Shown here one piece after another: positions 60,505-64,000 of a DNA stretch of 64,000 nt. Both the position numbers and the translations under genes were made by a program. The stretch is from Eutypella sp. D-1 (taxonomy: Eukaryota; Ascomycota; Sordariomycetes; Xylariales; Diatrypaceae), in assembly GCA_023313575.1 (NCBI GenBank), contig JAJTTP010000007.1, positions 248,001 to 312,000 on the forward strand. The letters are read 5' to 3'. The notes beneath the pieces were generated by a model, which saw nothing but the letters and a program-made list of their open reading frames with translations, was not told the origin of the DNA and did not search any database. Each line of letters starts with the position of its first letter. The first letter of the stretch is position 1.

Positions 60505-62085
60505 ATGTCCCTTCCACCATACGTATATGCACCTCTGTCTGGGCACGCACATACCCGCATCATCGAACTTGAACCGGCTAGCAACCCTTGGGAGCCATTG
60601 CATTGCAGCATAAAGGAGGTGGATATAAACCTATATAGCGATTATAGCGCGATATCGTACACGTGGGGTGAGCCGAACTTCACAGAAGAGCTCATAGTCG
60701 CTCGTACGCATGCGTTCCCCATCACGTCCAATCTGCGAGATGCCTTAACTCGGTTCCGACATGAGAACAAACGACGGTGCTTATGGGCTGATGCTGTCTG
60801 TATCAACCAAAAGGATGACGAAGAGAAAAGCAAGCAAATCGCTTCGATGTCATTGATCTATAGACGTGCAGCATCCGTCTTGGTCTGGCTAGGAAACTAT
60901 CCTGAAGCCGCAGCAAACTTGAAATCCCTTAAGAGGTTGTCTCAGGCTATCGACCAGCGTCTTCGCCATCCACAAGATTTCGATACTCAGGTTCTTAAGC
61001 ATTTAGGGGTACTGTCGACTGTACCTTGGTTCAGCCGTCGTTGGATCATTCAGGAAGTGGTCCACAATCCTGAAACGGTATTACACTGTTCCTTAGAAGA
61101 CTTGGATTGGGTGCGGTTCGTCCTCCTTATCACGGGTATACCTACTGTCCCGCCAGAATTCGCCTCCATACGCACGATGGCAGACCTTTGGAAGGCATGG
61201 GTCCTTGCGTCTGCGGACGAAGCGGAGAATCCAGAGGAAGAACTACTCGGTTACCTAAATGACTTTGAAAAGTTTCAGTGCGCCGATGCTAGAGACAGGG
61301 TCTTCGCTCTAGCTGGCTTGATCAGGTCCCCAAGAGAGCCGTATCCGCGTTATTTACAGGACTATGGCCTGACGGCGGAAGAAGTCTACACTCAGTTTGC
61401 TCTAAATGCTTGGCCGAATCTCTCCGATGATGCCATGGAAAGATTCATGTGGGGTGCCATATTTGCCAGGAGCAATGATGACGACACGCAGCAAAATCAA
61501 ACACTCCCGTGGTGGGCACCTGATTGGCGCCAACCAAGGTTGCGAGAGCCCCTTGCAGTCGCGCTGGGAGGTCAGTTCCGGTCGGTCTATAGAGAACGCG
61601 TAAAAAGTCTCAACTTGGGCCAGGAGGATGGGTTGTGCATCATGGATACAGAAGATGCCTTAGACATCTCGAACTTCAATCTAATTGTGACAGAAACTTG
61701 GGATACGACACCTGTCTCGGACCGACCGTCGGATGTTGCTAAGTGGTTGATCTGTACCTACTACAGCTGGACTGATCATGTCATGGCAGAAGCTAAAGGG
61801 GAGCTTTTGATTGCAGATGTTAAGTCTTCATTCCTGAGCTGCATGGCTGAATGCTGGGATTTCTCGTTTGGCCATCTCCAGAACGGGGCGAATGCGTATA
61901 ACAGCTTGGAATTGGTGCGACAGGTATTTTCGAACATTCTTGACAATGAAGATGATTATTTCGGAGAAGAAGAGGCTAGTATACTGTCAGATATGACTCA
62001 CCAGCTTCGACGTAGGAGGGTATTTTCCTGGACTTTGAGGAAGCCTTCAGCACGTCACGCCTTGGACTATACCAACCTACCATAA
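60505..62085 (+). CDS. HET-domain (heterokaryon incompatibility) protein, single exon, C-terminus cut by an in-frame TAA
   Basis: HET proteins act in fungal non-self recognition and can trigger compartment death after fusion of unlike hyphae; the domain is TIR-like. The 526-residue frame begins at an ATG 64 bases after a TATA element. HET block 1 is YSAISYTWGEPN (residues 47-58). Block 2 is CLWADAVCINQKDDEEKSKQ followed by ASMSLIYRRAASVLVWLG. Block 3 is STVPWFSRRWIIQEVV. A helical region continues to about residue 500 (DARDRVFALAGLI, LPWWAPDWRQP). The usual C-terminal signature of these proteins (LGxGP...GD...YRxVGxCY) is missing from the frame but lies directly after the stop in the same frame (next entry). 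The annotated product is therefore either truncated by about 65 residues or made by readthrough. Confidence 0.93.
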   Translation: MSLPPYVYAPLSGHAHTRIIELEPASNPWEPLHCSIKEVDINLYSDYSAISYTWGEPNFTEELIVARTHAFPITSNLRDALTRFRHENKRRCLWADAVCINQKDDEEKSKQIASMSLIYRRAASVLVWLGNYPEAAANLKSLKRLSQAIDQRLRHPQDFDTQVLKHLGVLSTVPWFSRRWIIQEVVHNPETVLHCSLEDLDWVRFVLLITGIPTVPPEFASIRTMADLWKAWVLASADEAENPEEELLGYLNDFEKFQCADARDRVFALAGLIRSPREPYPRYLQDYGLTAEEVYTQFALNAWPNLSDDAMERFMWGAIFARSNDDDTQQNQTLPWWAPDWRQPRLREPLAVALGGQFRSVYRERVKSLNLGQEDGLCIMDTEDALDISNFNLIVTETWDTTPVSDRPSDVAKWLICTYYSWTDHVMAEAKGELLIADVKSSFLSCMAECWDFSFGHLQNGANAYNSLELVRQVFSNILDNEDDYFGEEEASILSDMTHQLRRRRVFSWTLRKPSARHALDYTNLP

Positions 62086-62283
62086 TTTGGGATCGGACCT
62101 GATCACATACGCCAAGGAGACCTCATCAGGTCGCTATATAGAGGCCCCTCCCAGGACTGGGTGATCGTTCCCCCTTACTCAATTGCGGCACGTCAGCTAG
62201 CAGGGGGAAGGTATCGGGTTGTTGGCGACTGTTACCTGGGAAAGCTGCGCAGGAACAAATCAAGCATTCCAACGTGGGCATAG
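62086..62283 (+). pseudogene. In-frame continuation of the HET protein beyond its stop codon
   Basis: After the TAA at 62083-62085 the same frame stays open for 65 codons to a TAG at 62281-62283. It reads FGIGPDHIRQGDLIRSLYRG and later GGRYRVVGDCYLGKLRRN. GxGP, GD and YRxVGxCY match the conserved C-terminal segment of HET proteins. No intron boundaries that would remove the stop are visible. A CAA-to-TAA transition would be enough to create it, but the ancestral codon is not known. Confidence 0.75.
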
Positions 62284-64000
62284 TTCCTGCTTCATACTCA
62301 TGTAGCTGCATCTATGTTGTCTACGGTGATAGAAGAAATGGTGCCAGGGGTAGTCAGTTGAAACTCTATGGACATCGTCTCTCTGTCTGTTAGGGTTTAT
62401 CACTGAAGTCTTCTTCAACGTTGACTCATTCATAGTAGTTACACGAATGCTGGTCTCAAGAAGGGTCGGCTTAGGGTGTTGCAGCGGAAGCGTAACTCGC
62501 ACACTCCTTCACAATACTGATGCAAGCAAGGATTGAACTCACGTACAAACTACCAAGATACTTCTTAAAGTGGTTCAAAGCCAAGGGGAGCAGCAGTGTG
62601 TTAAATGTATAGTCGATCGATGCGAAAGCCACTTGGCTATCTAGAAGCCAATACAAAACAACGGCTCTATTGATGCCCTTGGCTTAATCGTAGGTAGCGT
62701 CATAATAGTTAACGCATTTCGAGTTCAAACCATTCATCAAGCGTAAGCAGCGATAAAAAACCACGGTGCATCGATACCTATCACGGAGGTTCCAATAGTA
62801 CATACCTCACAGAGTACTGTTTTCTTGCTGCACAGTAGTAAGGTATGCCCAAGTTGACTGGCTGAGGATAGTAATATTAGTAGGCAATCGCGGCGCTGAA
62901 AAGGAGATGGAAGATCATTGCCAATTTTGCCGAACATCCGGTTCAAATAGTTGATAGCCGGGGTGCTTATACCTACCTACACTCACTATGGCCTATGACA
63001 TATTATTGTACCTGCCTGCCCGCGATACTGGTTAGAATCGCTGGCTACGGGTCAGTTATCATTGCTGTATCCTGCCGATGTATCTTCATTTGACGTTGCG
63101 ATGAGTTAGGGATGATGTGAAGTGCTTAAATCAATTGTTGTTGTCGCTTTGCACTGCAGCCTTTTCAGCTTGCTGCTTACAGACCTTCCCCAACAGGGCA
63201 GTGCGAGGCATGGGGATATGCAGGAACCGTAGACGATGCCCTTCAGCACTAATAATAGAGCCTCGGGCTGTTGTTGATTTCACGCCATTATCATCGAACG
63301 TATCCGGGGAAGAAGGCTAAACTGTTTTTAGCCTCAATACAAGAGGGAAACAGATACGTCCAAGGCGGCTCGCATTACTGTGCTAGACCCTGCTTAACTT
63401 GACCCGCGCTACATCATTCGCCCCATACAGCATCGATGCGGCCGGGTCCACGAGGTGTAGATGTTTCGCATGCATCGAAAGTGCCTCTCGAAAGTTCCTG
63501 CAACGTTACTGGTTAGATTTAGAAACAAACTCCAATGATGAGGGGAAAGTCCCCCACTGCTCATGTGTCGTAAGGCTGTCTCGATAGTATTTCGCCGAGC
63601 ACTAGACCACTTTTCACCCACACTGCTTGGCGTGGCTTTGTGGGACTTCCCCTTTTCGGAAGGAGGATTTCCCCTTCGCGACCAGGTGCCTCCCAAAGTA
63701 CCATCCAAGCGCGTTCGTCTAATCTTAAGTGAGGTCGCAATCGCAGTCAGCTTGCAGGAACATCTGAGCATAGTGGCCTGCGTCAAATGCGTTCTTGGAA
63801 GGAGATATAGCGAAGCTCTGCCATGCACGAGGGCGCAGCGCTTGTTGATAATAGTATTCCTGGGATAGATCCTATCAGATTCCGCAGCCCCCGGAAACTC
63901 TTTATTATGGTGTATTCCAGTCTCGGAAGGAGATCATGTAGGTTAGAGGCTCATGATCCGCGATCGTCGTATGGGCGTAGGACTTTGACAGAACAGGGGC
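62284..64000. other. Region downstream of the HET gene, no gene supported
   Basis: 1.7 kb of mixed sequence to the window edge. Overlapping frames at 63409-63868 on both strands lack motifs and starts I can support. A gene beginning beyond the window edge could have its promoter here. Confidence 0.5.

Overview
This window looks like nuclear DNA from a filamentous ascomycete (Pezizomycotina, most likely Sordariomycetes). The genes have short GT-AG introns with CTAAC/CTAAT-like branch sites. One gene encodes a HET heterokaryon-incompatibility protein, a domain family typical of Pezizomycotina. An Ayg1-type melanin hydrolase and a secreted PL3 pectate lyase fit a plant-associated mould, and intergenic DNA is dotted with CCTAGGTA palindromes. 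The class-level placement is inference from gene content, not from a search.

Layout. From about 2 to 30 kb there are ten supported genes and one broken gene: GNA1-type glucosamine-6-phosphate N-acetyltransferase (+), Ayg1-like hydrolase (+), a three-exon P-loop ATPase (+), a dienelactone-hydrolase/SnoaL fusion (+), a CCDC97-like protein (+), a 908-residue fungal protein of unknown function (+), a small frameshifted FAR1-like gene (-), a divergent pair of multi-exon membrane proteins of unknown function (- and +), an intradiol ring-cleavage dioxygenase (-) and a PL3 pectate lyase (-). Beyond 30 kb the window is gene-poor. A 14.5 kb stretch without convincing genes leads to one HAL4/SAT4-type protein kinase with a 1 kb intron (44.45-48.17 kb). 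A 12.3 kb stretch follows, containing a 604-bp hAT-type MITE with perfect 8-bp target duplications. The last gene is a HET-domain gene (60.5 kb) whose conserved C-terminal signature lies in frame beyond a TAA stop.

How the genes relate. There is no operon or complete biosynthetic cluster. GNA1 (amino-sugar/chitin supply), the HAL4-like kinase (probable ion-transporter control) and the CCDC97-like protein (probable U2 snRNP/SF3B link) are housekeeping-type genes. The Ayg1-like hydrolase, the dioxygenase and the pectate lyase suggest melanin chemistry and use of plant-derived aromatics and pectin, but the Ayg1-like gene has no polyketide synthase or reductases beside it here. The HET gene, the MITE, the frameshifted FAR1-like gene and the sparse DNA around them form the accessory part of the window.

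The most interesting items are the HET gene with its in-frame stop, the complete MITE with its 12-bp internal array, the homopolymer-frameshifted FAR1-like gene, the DLH/SnoaL fusion that has lost its nucleophile, and the divergent membrane-protein pair. Exon boundaries were assigned by hand from splice signals and frame, so they are predictions.
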